Assembly: GCF_910594005.1 (NCBI RefSeq)
Contig: NC_057848.1
Span: 55,321,616 to 55,385,615 of the forward strand
DNA length: 64,000 nt
From: Cervus elaphus
Taxonomy: Eukaryota > Chordata > Mammalia > Artiodactyla > Cervidae
Direction: 5' to 3'
Shown here piece after piece: positions 24,748 through 35,599 of this stretch (its first letter is position 1; each line of letters begins with the position of its first letter). A program made the position numbers and the translations under genes. A model generated the notes under the pieces. It was not told the DNA's origin and did no database searches. It was given only the letters and a program-made list of their open reading frames with translations.

Positions 24748-25266
24748 CTGGACGGTCTCAGCCTGGCGTCGCGCTTGCCGTCCACCACGGCGGGCACGCA
24801 GCTGGTGAGCTCGGTCCAGTCGGCGTGCAGTCCGCAGCTCCAGCCCGTGGAGAACCTGGAGAAGAGCCAGGTCTCCCGCTTACCCGGCCGGTGGCAAGTG
24901 CATTTCTTCTGACCCACGCGGCACTCACACGGCTGCTCCAGCTGGATGTTGCGCACCAGGTGGCGGCCGAAAGTGGTGCCTCCGGTCTTTTGGATGTGCA
25001 GGAACACGATCAGGTCATCGCCCTTGATGTCGAAGTCTACCTTGCGCAGAAGGTCGCCACGGCTGAAATTGTAACGGGGCACGAACCTGGCAGAGCTCTC
25101 ATCCTCCGAGCGGTACGGGTCCGGCAGCGGGGAGCTGAACGCCTGCAGACGGAGGAGCTGGCATTCTGTGCCGGGGCACACGTATTGGAGGACGATCACC
25201 GCAAATAGGAAGAGCATCACCAAAGCCAGCAGCAGCTTGTTGGATTTCTCATCCATGTTCCCGACG
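24748..25266 (-). CDS. HS6ST2: Heparan sulfate 6-O-sulfotransferase 2, exon 2
   Basis: HS6ST2 transfers sulfate from PAPS to the 6-O position of glucosamine in heparan sulfate, as a type II membrane protein of the Golgi. Exon 2 starts after the acceptor TTTCCCCCAG at 25267 and ends at the donor AG|GTGAGT at 24748. After the split Ser codon it reads VGN-MDEKSNKLLLALV, then a hydrophobic membrane anchor (about residues 8-27 counted from MDEK), a Cys-containing stem, and the start of the sulfotransferase domain. 'HIQKTGGTTFGRHL' (about residues 87-100) is the 5'-phosphosulfate-binding loop of the family. An N-glycosylation sequon (NFS, 63-65) and a Cys-rich stretch (CECRVGQKKCTC) are visible. 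The frame is intact for 169 codons to RLRPS. The internal ATG at 25254-25256 (MDEK) could start a shorter isoform. Identity is by close recognition of the mammalian HS6ST2 sequence, not HS6ST1 or HS6ST3. Confidence 0.97.
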
Positions 25267-26132
25267 CTGGGGGAAACCCAAGCTCCTTACGTCAATCCCG
25301 CAGCTCAGCCCGCGCTCGCCGCGCGCCCGCAGCGCCCCCTCCCCTGGCGCCGCGGTTGCTCCCCTTTCCCCCTCCCTTCGGCACCGAGTACTCCACCGCG
25401 GCGGCGGCGGCGGCGGCGCCCTTCCCCGCTTCCTTCCTTCCCGGCAGGCTCAGCGCTGTGGCTTCTGCCGCACACCCCTCCTCCCCCCCCCCCCCCCGAC
25501 TCCTTACCGCTGGCCGCCTGCCCTCTCCCCGCACCGGGGCTCTCTGGAGCGGCTCCGCGGGGTTTCGTCCCCGTGGGACCCCGCCTGCCCCGGTTGCCCC
25601 ACTCCTCAACTCATAGCACGGGTCCGAGCCTCCGCGCATCTCGTTCCACTCTCGGTGGCTCCGTGGCTCCCATCCCCATCCCGCTTCGCCCACCGGACTC
25701 TCCCCGGGGCTTCTGCCCCCAGTCCCTTGGCGCGCACGCCGCCACCTCCTCGCCTGCCCGATCTCGGGCTCCTTCACCGTGCGCCTCCGAAGCCCTGCTC
25801 TTGCCCGCACCGGGTTGCCCACCTTGGGGGCCGCCTCAAGGGAGCTCAGAGCCCGGCGTTCGGAGATCCCCTGGGGGAAGGGGGTCCGCGAGCAGCCCGA
25901 CTTGCTAGCTGAGACGCTGCGCTCAGGGTGCCCGCGGAAGCGCGGGGAAGGAGCCGCAGAGGAGCCAAACGCGCGCCGCTCCCCTCCTGAGCCCCCGAGC
26001 CCCCGAGCCCGGCCGCCGCGGGCCAGCCGGAACTTTGCGCCCTTTCCTCTCCTCGCGGTTGCTTTCCCTTCCCGCACCGCTCCCGCGCCCCCTGTCCCGG
26101 AAGCGCGAGTCCCGCTTTCGCCTAAAACGTAC
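25267..26132 (-). other. HS6ST2: HS6ST2 intron 1
   Basis: 866 bp bounded by GTACGT at 26132 and CCCCCAG at 25267 (minus strand). It is GC-rich, with a (GCG)n run at about 25397-25420 and a 15-base C run at 25483-25497, which is a G run in the transcript. The exon 1 frame stays open through most of the intron and closes at 25292-25294. Confidence 0.9.
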
Positions 26133-26560
26133 CTGGCTAGGGGACCGAAAATCTTGGAGAATATCGCGCCGAGCACGTGCTTCAGAGAGTGGCCCAGGGC
26201 GGCCAGGCCCCGGGTGAGCAGGGCCCGGCAGAGGGAGCCCAGGTCCCAGCGTCTCCTGAGGTCGTGCATCCGCCTGCGGCGGCCTCGGAGCAGTAGCGCG
26301 AAGAGAGGGGCGCGCGCGGCTCCCGCCAGAGAAGCAGCAGCCTTTAGGGGCTCGTCCAGGAGCGGCTGGGAGTTGAATCCGCGAGACACACCCCTAGGAG
26401 GGCCCGCGCGGACTGAGGCGGCGACTGATCCGGGCCGGCTTGCTGCCAATTCGGCCTCTACTCTGGAATGCCGGCGGGGACAGGTGGTGCGGGCGGGCGC
26501 TCCTCGCTCCGGTTGCAACGGCGGACCGAGCGCCCCGGCTGCACACGCAGGCAGTGCCAT
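26133..26560 (-). CDS. HS6ST2: Heparan sulfate 6-O-sulfotransferase 2, exon 1 (long-isoform N-terminus)
   Basis: Encodes the cytoplasmic N-terminal extension of the long HS6ST2 isoform, 142 codons plus two bases. It begins MALPACAAGALGPPLQPERG and ends GAIFSKIFGPLA. A strongly basic cluster (RGRRRRMHDLRRRWD) lies in the middle. The donor is AG|GTACGT at 26133/26132, and joining to exon 2 gives a Ser codon (AG+C) followed by VGNM. I chose the ATG at 26558-26560 because MALPAC is the start known for mammalian HS6ST2. The frame is also open upstream to another ATG at 26707, but that 49-residue extension looks like chance. The function of this N-terminal region is not established by the sequence. 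It precedes the membrane anchor, so it would face the cytosol. Confidence 0.93.
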
Positions 26561-27045
26561 TCCCCCCTTCAGGCAACTCAGGGTACTAAGGATCAGGAGC
26601 GAGCTTGAATTTATGTAATAATGCCTCACGCCTAAGAGCTCAAACCACTTAAGCAAAAGACCTGGCTTTTCTCCGGTTTGGGGGACGGAGGTCACTCTAG
26701 TGAGCACATCACTACACTTTGGCTCGTAATTTCAGCCTCCCCTAAAATAGCAAAGGCGCAAATTGGGCCTTTTCCCTCTCTCCTTGCCAATTTCCATTCT
26801 CCAGCGGAAGCGGGGGCATTTTCTGAAAAGGTAAGTCAGCATGAAGGAAAAAGCATGACCAAAAAAAACCCCAAAAAAACAAAAACGTTTCAGAATGAGA
26901 ATTTGAGCTTTTTTAGAGCAGGGACTGGTCCTTACTTCCCTATTCTTTCTCAATCCCCAGCATCAAGCCCTGTGTCTACAGGAAGGCTTCACTCATAAGA
27001 TTCGTTAAAAGAAAGGCACATGATTAAATACTACATGGAAGGGGG
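26561..27045. promoter_or_regulatory. HS6ST2: Immediate 5' flank of HS6ST2 (putative core promoter / 5' UTR)
   Basis: Sequence directly upstream of the exon 1 ATG, outside the densest CpG region beyond about 26600. No TATA box is placed convincingly. Transcription probably starts in this interval or within the CpG island, but that is inference. Confidence 0.4.
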
Positions 27046-27049
27046 GGCA

Positions 27050-27170
27050 TCTAATCCAAGGTGGTGTGACAAATGAGGAAGCAGGCCCAGAGAGGGAAAG
27101 GAATGTGTCCAAGGTCACACAGCGGAGCCTGAGGGTTTGAACCCAGGAAGCCATCCATTTCCTAACACCA
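27050..27170 (-). mobile_element. MIR SINE
   Basis: Minus-strand MIR core: 'gtgtccaaggtcacacagcg' followed by 'gggtttgaacccaggaagcc'. Confidence 0.75.
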
Positions 27171-27588
27171 CCTCTTTTAATAAACAGGTGCAGAGCGCCC
27201 TCAAGCCAAGTGTCCGGAAAGGATCTATTCAGCTGCAGGACCAGCACTGTGAGGATTGGCAAGGAAAGAAGGAATGTCCCTTTAGAACAAGGTCCCAGGA
27301 CTCAGGACTCTGACCATTCCCATCTGATTGATCAGGTATTGGGAACTGGTATTTCTGTGAATGAGTGTCCACCGGTGTCCAGTCCCACCCCTGCAGAAGG
27401 AGCTCGGGCTGGCAGTGGTGTCTCAGAACAGTGTTGCTGGGGAGGTGGGGGCCCTTGAGCGGAGTCCTGGGGGTGGCAGTAAGTCCCTCCAGAGACAGGC
27501 GCTCCCAGGATCTCGCTTAGAACATTTGATCCCTTGCTGAGCTCTGTTCATCCCTCATCTATTCTTTCTGTGCAGTAAGGCAGCGAGC
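27171..27588. other. Unique upstream sequence, no gene seen
   Basis: No recognised feature. Confidence 0.45.
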
Positions 27589-27727
27589 ACTGGTCTCCAG
27601 ACCTGAGATTCTGTCATTTGCTTGCTGGGCAGCCTTGGGATTATGACTTGCCCCTCCTGAGCCTCAGTTTCCTCTGCTGTAAAATAGGACTAATTCCTTT
27701 CTGACCATCTGGGTCACTGTGAGGATG
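27589..27727 (+). mobile_element. MIR SINE
   Basis: Plus-strand MIR order: 'gcagccttgggattatgact', 'gagcctcagtttcctctgct', then 'gtaaaataggacta' and 'actgtgaggat'. Confidence 0.75.
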
Positions 27728-27730
27728 GCC

Positions 27731-27950
27731 TTTGATGTTGATGTTTAGTCTCTACATCCGACTCTCTGCGACCCCATGGGCTGTAGCCCGCCAGACTCTT
27801 CTTTCCATGGGATTTCTCCAGGCAAGAATACTGGAGCGGGTTGCCATTTCCTCCTCCAGGGGATCTTCCTGACCCAGAGATTGAACCCCGATCTCTTACA
27901 TCTCCTGCACTGCAGGTGGATTCTTTACTGCTGAACCACCAGGGCTTCCC
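27731..27950 (-). mobile_element. Bov-tA SINE
   Basis: Minus strand, from 'atgtttagtctctacatccg' to 'gaaccaccagggcttccc'. Placed immediately after the MIR. Confidence 0.92.
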
Positions 27951-28857
27951 AGGGATGGGTTTGAGCAATTCTAAATATGAGGCAGTGTTTACCTCCTGCT
28001 CTAAGCTCAGATGTGCCAACTGAGTCATGGGCCAGTGAAGGCAGAAGCCCTTCTCAGGAGATTTCACAGCTGTGCCCCTTGCCCTTACCTCCTCCCCAGA
28101 CGTCCCCAGTCCTGGTTGAACTTCCATGTGACCCCCAAGCTACTAGGGACAGTGAGAGTGCCTTCGTCTGGTGGCAAGCATGAGGGATTCTTGAGAATCC
28201 TGCATTTCAGGCATTTCACCTATCTGGGTGTCCTGGGGAGGGATGGGGGGATCAGCTGATGGGTGAAGGAGTCAGACTAAGGAGTCAGATGCAGCAACTT
28301 TCAAGGCAGACCTCTTGGCCTCCCAGAGAGCTCCCCAGATGCCCCCAGGCTAGTGGGATGCATCTGCAAGGGCAGGTGAGGGGAGAGCCAGGGGAGCCAT
28401 GAGGATCACTGAGGAGCTCAACCTGCCAGTTGTCCCTGCCTGCTCCCAGGCCACCCATTCGACTCCTTTGGTCTCTTCAGTAGGTGGCTCTCTTCATGGT
28501 GCCATATGAGGACCACCTCCCGCCCACCAATACATTCAGTGGGTCCCCAGGGAAACACTTCTAGAACACAGTGGGTCACACATTCATGCCCCCAGTGACT
28601 CTTAAGAACTCTGGAGTTCCTGCTCTAAGAGATATCAGTGGAACTGGAACATGGGAAGGTGCCTTGGATGGGGGTGGGGCACTGGTAACCAGTACAGGAA
28701 ACAGCCAGGATTTACTCATTTAGGTCATAAAGAGGAATACATGCACACAGTCAATCTGATTCTCAGAGAAAGGGGCAGTCAGGTTGGTAGTTTTGCTCTG
28801 CACAAAGAAGGAGCAGGATGAGGCTGTGAAGTCCAGCTTCTGAGATTGGATGCATGC
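27951..28857. other. Unique upstream sequence, no gene seen
   Basis: GC-moderate, non-repetitive. Frames of 60-82 codons overlap on several strands without recognisable content. Confidence 0.45.
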
Positions 28858-29058
28858 GCTCATTCACTTAGTCGTGTCCAACTCTGCGACCCCACGAACT
28901 GTAGCACGCCAGGCTCCTCCGTCCATGGGATTCTCCAGGCAAGAATGCTGGAGGGGGTTGCCGTTTCCTCCTCCAGGGGAACTTCCCGACCCAGGGGTCA
29001 AACACATCACCCGAGTATTCTGCACTGGTAGGCAGATCATTTACCACTGAGCCACCTG
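28858..29058 (-). mobile_element. Bov-tA SINE
   Basis: Minus strand, 'cacttagtcgtgtccaactc' to 'tttaccactgagccacctga'. The last bases of the tRNA head are altered. Confidence 0.9.
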
Positions 29059-29440
29059 AGTGTATTCTAGTGTAACTGTATATACCAGCTCACTGGAGGG
29101 TATTTGCATTTCTAAGACGTTCCTCTACCCTTATCCTGTGAGAAAAATAAAGGAATTACTCTCTCGTGGTGGATTTCATATATCTGGGTTCCTAAAAGTG
29201 AGAAGAAACTGTCTGCGGGGGAGTAGGGAACAAGTCTCAGAGGACTGTTCCTGGGGTGAAGAGGATTCCTGCTAAGAAGAGGGAATTCTTCCCGTGTGTG
29301 TCCTGAGAGCCACGTTCTCCTGAGGCCATGCCTGGGCCTTCGTAGGACATTCCAAGACCTCTTGCACTGCTGGGCTGGGCCCATCTTCCAGGAACTGGTT
29401 CCCCTCAGGAATTGAGTAACAAAGATCCTGATACTCTAGA
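29059..29440. other. Unique upstream sequence, no gene seen
   Basis: No recognised feature. Confidence 0.45.
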
Positions 29441-29640
29441 AGGGCTTCCCAGATGGTGCTAGTGGTAAAGGATGCACCTGAAATGCAGGAGACATAAGAG
29501 ATGCGGGTTCGATCCCTGGGTCAGGAATGGCAACTGACTCCAGTATTCTTGCCTGGAGAATCCCATGGACAGATGAGCCTGGTGGGCTACAGTCCATGGA
29601 GTTGCAAAGAGTCAGACACAGCTGAAGTGACTTAGCACGC
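29441..29640 (+). mobile_element. Bov-tA SINE
   Basis: Plus strand, 'agggcttcccagatggtgct' to 'cacagctgaagtgacttagc'. A B-box-like 'gggttcgatccctggg' is preserved. Confidence 0.92.
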
Positions 29641-32600
29641 ATGGTCATACTCTGAAATCAGCCCTCTTTTGGAGACTGGGATGAGGAACAGGTCTATGGT
29701 TTTGCATCTTCTTTCTTAGGGCAGCCTGAGTGGTCGTCTGTGTATATATTTGGGATTCAGGACTTGGAACATGAGGAGGACTCTGCAGTCTGAGCAGGGC
29801 TTCTGGTTGTCTCCACAGTGTGCCATTCTTTTCATCATTTATCCAGAACCTTGTCCTCCCATGGTTTCCACAAAAGGTCGCCAATTCTGGGAGCATAAAG
29901 GTCAGGCTGGCTTGCATACTAAGCAGTGTGCTCCCAGTTACGCATTTGGTTACTGGTGTCTGAGAGGAGGGCAGGAAGTGTTTGAGAGAGCCCTGGCCTG
30001 AGAGTCCGGAGACTTGGGTTGCCGAGAACAGGACCCTGTATGACCATGAGGAAGACACCTGTTCGCTCTTGGGCTCAGTTGCCCTATTCGTAAGAAGTCA
30101 CCGTGGTGTTGTGCCCTAAGGGAATTGTCCTGCTCTAATATGGTAAGTCACTTGCTTTTCTTGTCTTCTTCAAGGGCCAGAGTGCTGCCAAACTCTCAGC
30201 GCCTCATCGCAGGGCAGAGCCCAATCCTTCCCGCTTTCTGTAACAGTCACATGGTGGGGACCCATTAGGCCATCAGCAGCTGGACTTGTCCTGAGCCTAT
30301 GTGACAGGGGTAACAGCAGGGTCCCCTGTTCAAATTGAAACAGAAACAGTGGAAACTTAATGTCAGATAAAGTGCTGGCAAATAACTGAAGTAAATAAAT
30401 TTATTTTTAAAAGTGCTGCCATTCTTTATAGAGTATAAAACACTAAGAAAATATGCTTTCCCCTTACCCCGAGCATTTGCCTCAAAGCTGTCTTTCCAGC
30501 TGTCGCTAATTAAAAAAAAAAAAAAAAGCTCATACTATCAATTATAGGTGACTTTTGTCACCAAGATTGAAGACATGCAAACTGTTGTCACTCCGTTGCT
30601 GTTTTTCTGCATCTCTCCAAACTGAATGAACAGCATTGCTTCATGAAAGCACTGCTCCGAAATTTGACTTTAATATTCTAAACAGGTTCGGTGTGTTATA
30701 GACAGCACTCTCAATGGTTGTCTGTTTTTCTCCCATGAAGCACTGAATTTATCTGTTTATCCTTTAAAAAAAAAACACATGGGGTTGAAGGAATGAAAAG
30801 AGGAGGAGGATGTAGGGGTAATGTGTATACTGAATGAACGCGTGCTGCAAAGGCAAGAGAAAGAAGCACTGGGCCAGGGTTCATGGTCAACTCTGAACCT
30901 CAGACCCATGGCCGCCCTTCTCCTGATGAGAACTGCCCACCATTTCCCCAACAGTGAAACCCCCATTTCTCACCGACAGCCTTTGGAGGAGTCTGTTCAG
31001 GCAGGACTTTGAAAGCCATGGCGAGCCAAGGCCTGGCAACCACGAGGGGCAGCAGGTCAGACTCCACTCCTGATACACTCATGTCTCTTACTTGGGCCTC
31101 AGTCTCCACTCATAAAATAGCCTGACCAGGTACCTTCCGAAAGCTGCCTTAGGGGTAGAATAAAGAGGAAGCCAATCTCAAATGAGTTTATTTTAAAAAG
31201 GAGAGGGCATGGGTTTGGAGAGCACCTTGCCCTGGGGTTTCATCAGGGCTCTCTGAGCTGTCTCAGAGCCTCAGTTTTCTCATCCTTGAAAATGGGGCTA
31301 TAACAGCCTCACTCGGCTGTAACATGAGTTCACTAGAACAGTCTGTGGGAGGTACTCAGTTGAGTTCCTGGAAAGAGTACACCTTGTGTAAATGCCCATT
31401 TCTCTTCGCTTTCGACTCTGATATCTTTGGTTTGAGCTCTTGGTTTATATCTCCCACAACAGTAACATACACATATTTAATGACGGGGGTGGGGGTGGGG
31501 CTGGCTCTGCCCCCAGCCCATTTTCTTTGCCTGCCTTCTTGTCTCACTCTCCCTTCACATCTCTCCAGTGCTTTCCGGAGCTGGTTTCCCCTGGGTGACG
31601 AAAGGATAAAATGATCCATTTAATCACACTGAGGAATGAGATGTGTCCACGTGAACCCTGGCAGGAGACATCTGCAAAAGGGGGGGAAAATGATCCCCAC
31701 CAGGAGACACCGTGAAACAGGCATAATGGCAGTGGAGGAGATGCTTGGGGAGCTGAGCTGGAGGGTGTTAAGTAGGTGCAGAACTTACAGGGCCAGCCCC
31801 ACTCTATAAATTATTGACAGTAATTTTCAACTCTGTTCACTTCAAAAGTTGATGGTCGATTTGGCCAGAGCAGTTTTGACTTGATCATCTGGGCAAACCA
31901 CAGCGGTCATGAAAAACACGTTCAGTTTTGTGTTCATCTGGCGTGAGCCAGAGCTGGGCCAGCAACACCCTTTCCCCGTGGCTGAGTAGAAAGAGCGCCA
32001 AGCTGGAGGCAAAGAAAAGAATGTTTGAGTCTTAGTTCTGCCTCCAGCTCACTGTGTGACCCTGGACTAGTCTCTTGACCTCTCTGGGATTTAGCTCCTA
32101 ACCTTGGTAAATGGAGGGGCTGTATCAGATGATTCCTAAGACCAAAGACCGGTCCCAGCAGGAACTTGCTGTGATCTAAGTTATGCCAGCTACCAAGCAG
32201 AGCTGAGGAGGGACCGCACTCTCTTTCGCCTTTGTGCCAGTAAGAATGCTCTACCAAAGATGACCTCAAGCTTGGGGCTGAGTCTGAAAAGCCAAAGGAG
32301 GACTTAGAGGAGGCAACTTTCTTAGATCACATGGGTAAGAGAGAAACTTGAAAAGAAACCTTCCGGGCTTCTGCTGACTTGGAAAGGAAAGTCAAAACTG
32401 AAGGATTGGGGAAAAGTGTTGAGAACTGACCTCCCACTGACACAAAAGCCCTAGGTAGGTTTTAATAATGGTAATAACAAAAGCAAGAATGGCCCTGCCT
32501 GGCCCACAGCCTCCCACTTGTTTGCTTACTGTGGGATCTTTGCAAGAGAGGAGCACGCCCACTGCTGATCTCCTGGCTGGTCTCTGTGGGAGTTCTAGTT

Positions 32601-33341
32601 TTAAATAATAAAATACAAAAGCTGAAAATTATATCTCAGAGCAATCTGGAGGATTTAGAGGAAGCTAGCCTCTGAGGGCAAAGTGGCTCCCAGGAAAAGG
32701 ATCTCTTTGTCACCCAAATGGGCTTGAAGAGGAAGGTTTTATAAGAATAACCCAGGAAAAGAGAAAAATTAGTTTAGAGAAATCATACATGTCACCGCCT
32801 AAGTGAAAATTAATTTTTAATCAGAGGGAGCCAGATTAGACTTAACTGGGCTTGAGAGCAAAACCTAGAAAAGGACTTACTTTTTTATGTATGTATTTTC
32901 AGAATCCAGATTTCACTAAAAGGCATGAGAATGCAGAAAGCTACAAGCTTAGAGCAGCAGAGGGAAATGAACTTGGTGAAAGACACGGTGAACATTCATC
33001 CACGCTGAAAAGCTGCCTTAGTGGGTACCATCTTGTGAAATATTTAGCTGACACAGAAGACAATATTCCAGTCCCCAGTCAGAAGAGTTGATACAAGTGA
33101 ATAAAGGGTTAGAATTGTGATGGGGGGCAACTGAGGAGAGGGTGACATTCTGTCAAGGATGCCAGTTCCAGTGCTCTGCACCATGGTCAGGGATGGCGGG
33201 CCATGGTGATGTCACCTGTAGGCTGACTCCAGACTGCTTAGCAGACTATGCCAGGAAGGCCTCCTTGACTCCATACCTGTTATGTGTCAAGCACTTGGCT
33301 AAACACTTCACATGCCCTCTCTCAATTAACATGCTCAGCAA
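29641..33341. other. Upstream sequence with MIR relics, no gene seen
   Basis: MIR-like pieces on the plus strand occur near 29990-30100 ('cctggcctgagagtccggag'), 31205-31330 ('gagcctcagttttctcatcc') and 31985-32150 ('ctcactgtgtgaccctggac'). An A-run lies at 30511-30526. A GGGGTGGGGGTGGGG stretch lies near 31486-31500. The remainder is unique, and no open frame has recognisable protein content. Confidence 0.5.
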
Positions 33342-33528
33342 GGGACTTCCCTGATGGCCCAGTGGCTACAACTGTGCAGTCCCAATGCAGGGGGCTCCAG
33401 GTTCCATCTCAAGCCAGGGAACTAGATTCCACATGCCACAAATAAGAGGTCATGTGCCACAACTAAAAGATTCTGCATGCTGCAGCTAAGACCTGGCATG
33501 GCCAAATAAATGGATTAAAAAAGAAAAA
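33342..33528 (+). mobile_element. CHR-type tRNA-derived SINE (longer form)
   Basis: Plus strand, 'agggacttccctgatggccc' head, 'aagccagggaactagattcc', then the extended body ('ctgcatgctgcagctaagac') and an A-rich tail. A short direct repeat near AACATGCT / AACCATGCT may be the target duplication. Confidence 0.8.
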
Positions 33529-33648
33529 CAACCATGCTTGGCAGCCCAGTGAGGTGGTTACTTCTGCTGTACTGGTTGTTGTACACTATTTTACAGAAGA
33601 AAAACACGGGGTTCAGGATTAGAGCCACCCAGCTTGGAAGTAGTGGAG

Positions 33649-33875
33649 TTGTGCCGTGTTGTTGTTGTGCTCAGTCGTGTCCGACTCTTTGCGACCCCAT
33701 AGACTGTATCCTGCCAGGCTCCTCCATCCGTGGAATTCTCCAGGCAAGAATACTGGAGTGGGGTTGCCATGCCCTCTTCCAGGGGATCTTCCCGACCCAG
33801 GTATCGAACCTGTGTCTCTTACGTCTCCTGCATTGGCAGGCAGGTTCTTTACCACTAACACCACCTGGGAAGCCC
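33649..33875 (-). mobile_element. Bov-tA SINE with 7-bp direct repeat
   Basis: Minus strand, with a (TTG)n tail at its left end (the element's 3' end) and tRNA head 'cacctgggaagccc'. AGTGGAG flanks it at 33642-33648 and 33876-33882. Confidence 0.92.
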
Positions 33876-33882
33876 AGTGGAG

Positions 33883-34825
33883 CTGAGACTTGAACCCAAA
33901 TCTGTCAGTCTCCACAGTGAGTCCAGTGTCCCAGTGATGCTCATCCAGCTCCAAGACGTCTAGGCATGAGCTGGAGAGTGAGTCATCCTGTCCACAAATC
34001 GAATATCAAGAAACTTAGATGGTCCTCATCCTAGGCAGAGAGAGATCGTGGTGTGTGTGGGGGCTTATGCTCTGAGGACACTGAAGGAAATTGAGGTTAG
34101 GGGCTCAGAGCCTGAACTTTGTTAATAGTAAAGAGGGAAGCATAGATGCAGACACTGCAAACCGGGTAACTCAATGCACACACAGCCGTGGGACATTTCC
34201 CACACTATCTGATCCCAGTATTTTGGGGGGAAGTGTCTTAAGCGACTTGGTCCACTCTGCTATGCAATAACCTTCTGAAAGGCTGGGACCTTGGCTTCTT
34301 CATGTTTAAAACTTCTCCTCAGAGCCCAATAACAATAATATTTGGTCTAAGGCTTCTTGGTTTACCAAATACTTTCATGGACACTGACTCGACCTTCAAA
34401 ATAACTCAACGAGGCAGCTGTTCTTGCCCTCACTTTATCTGTGGGGAAATGGCATTTGGTGGGGCCAAAGGACCTTGGTCAAGGGCACACAACTGATGTG
34501 GAGTTGTCACTGCTGACCACTCCCTTGATACCCCCAAGCACGCAAGCCAACACGAGGTAATCACAAGGCCTCTCACAGAGGATCTGCCATAGAGTAGATG
34601 CTCAAGAGATGTCAGTTGTTCCCTCCCTTGACAATATATGATTTTAAAATGTTTTCTTTGCACTAACTATATCCTACCTGGTACCCCAATATATTCAACA
34701 GACACCAGTCTACGTTCTCAGAGAGCTTACCATTGATGTAAGGAAATACAGCCTGTGTGTGTGCCCAGTGACCCAGTCCCTTCCTTGTCAATGAGGTTGT
34801 ACAAAAAGTATCCTAGGTCCAGAAG
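33883..34825. other. Unique upstream sequence with a MIR relic
   Basis: A minus-strand MIR-like piece lies near 34400-34510 ('ccttggtcaagggcacacaa'). Nothing else recognised. Confidence 0.45.
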
Positions 34826-35222
34826 ATGTGGTACATATATACAGTGGAATGCCACTCAGCCATAAAAAAAGAATGAAGTAATGCCATTTGTAGCAACATG
34901 GGTGGACCAAGAGATTGTCATACTAAGTGAGGTAGGCCAGGTGGGGACAGACAAATACCATATGATGTCACTTATATGGAATCTGAAATATGACACGAGT
35001 GAACATGTCTATGAAACAGAAACAGATTCACAGACATAGAGAACAGACGTGGTTGCCAAGGTAGGGGTGGGAATGGGGGAAGGATGGATTGGGAGTTTGG
35101 GATTAACAAATGCAAACTATTATAGATAGATAGATCAGTAACTGAGTCACTTTAGCGGACAGCAAAAACTAGCACAACATTATAAATCAACTATGCTTCA
35201 ATAGAATTAAAACAATTTTTAA
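34826..35222 (+). mobile_element. Old L1 3' end (L1MA-like)
   Basis: Plus strand: 'gaatgccactcagccataaa', 'gccatttgtagcaacatggg', ending 'aaatcaactatgcttcaata' and an A-rich end. 5'-truncated, with no coding frame left. Confidence 0.82.
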
Positions 35223-35309
35223 AGTGTCCTAGCTCTGCCCAATTACAAATGCCACCCTCCATCTGTGGCACCAAGAGTGTGACACTGTGAGCAGTGTGTG
35301 GTTGCACAA

Positions 35310-35578
35310 GCACACTACAGTTTATATCCACATCTACAGCCCCATTAGGACAAATAGTTGATTTTTTAGACCAAGTCAACAAGCTGGTGTGTTTTATTTC
35401 ACTCGAGCTGTGTCTGTCCTGCTCACTCCTCTCCCTACAAAAAGCAGCTTTTTGACTTGGTCTGAAAAATTAACTATTTGTCCTATTGGGGCTGTAGATG
35501 TGGATACAAACTCTAGTGTGCCTTTTGCAGGGAGAAGAGTGAGCAGGACAAGACACAGTTTGAGTGAAATAAAACACA
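35310..35578. repeat. Interleaved inverted repeat (order A, B, A', B')
   Basis: Arm A (35310-35385) and its inverted copy A' (35446-35521) match at about 70 of 76 positions by hand count. Arm B (35388-35442) and its inverted copy B' (35523-35578) match at about 90% with one indel. Because the order is A-B-A'-B', the two hairpins cannot form at once: A/A' has B as its loop, and B/B' has A' as its loop. Both A arms carry a similar short reading frame ('LTWS.K.TICP.GAVDVD'-like on opposite strands). I do not recognise the family. It lies directly 3' of an L1 fragment. Confidence 0.8.
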
Positions 35579-35599
35579 CTCTAAATGTTTCACCCTAAA

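Larger units (their letters stand above)
23880..26600. promoter_or_regulatory. HS6ST2: CpG-rich block (CpG island) spanning HS6ST2 exons 1 and 2
   Basis: The base composition changes sharply near 23880 from AT-rich flank to GC-rich sequence dense in CG dinucleotides, and returns to normal near 26600. It covers both exons and intron 1. A CpG island at the 5' end of a gene is the usual promoter type for broadly or developmentally expressed genes. I see no clear TATA element just upstream of the exon 1 start codon, so the transcription start cannot be fixed from sequence. Confidence 0.85.

Noticed and set aside
24315..26618. Long plus-strand open frames (24315-25208, 25168-25908, 25779-26618) opposite HS6ST2
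   Set aside because: They are antisense shadows in GC-rich coding and CpG-island DNA, Pro/Arg/Ala-rich, and match no known protein.
26561..26707. In-frame upstream ATG that would add 49 residues to HS6ST2
   Set aside because: The known mammalian start is MALPAC, and the upstream stretch looks like non-coding flank. Kept only as a remark in the exon 1 entry.
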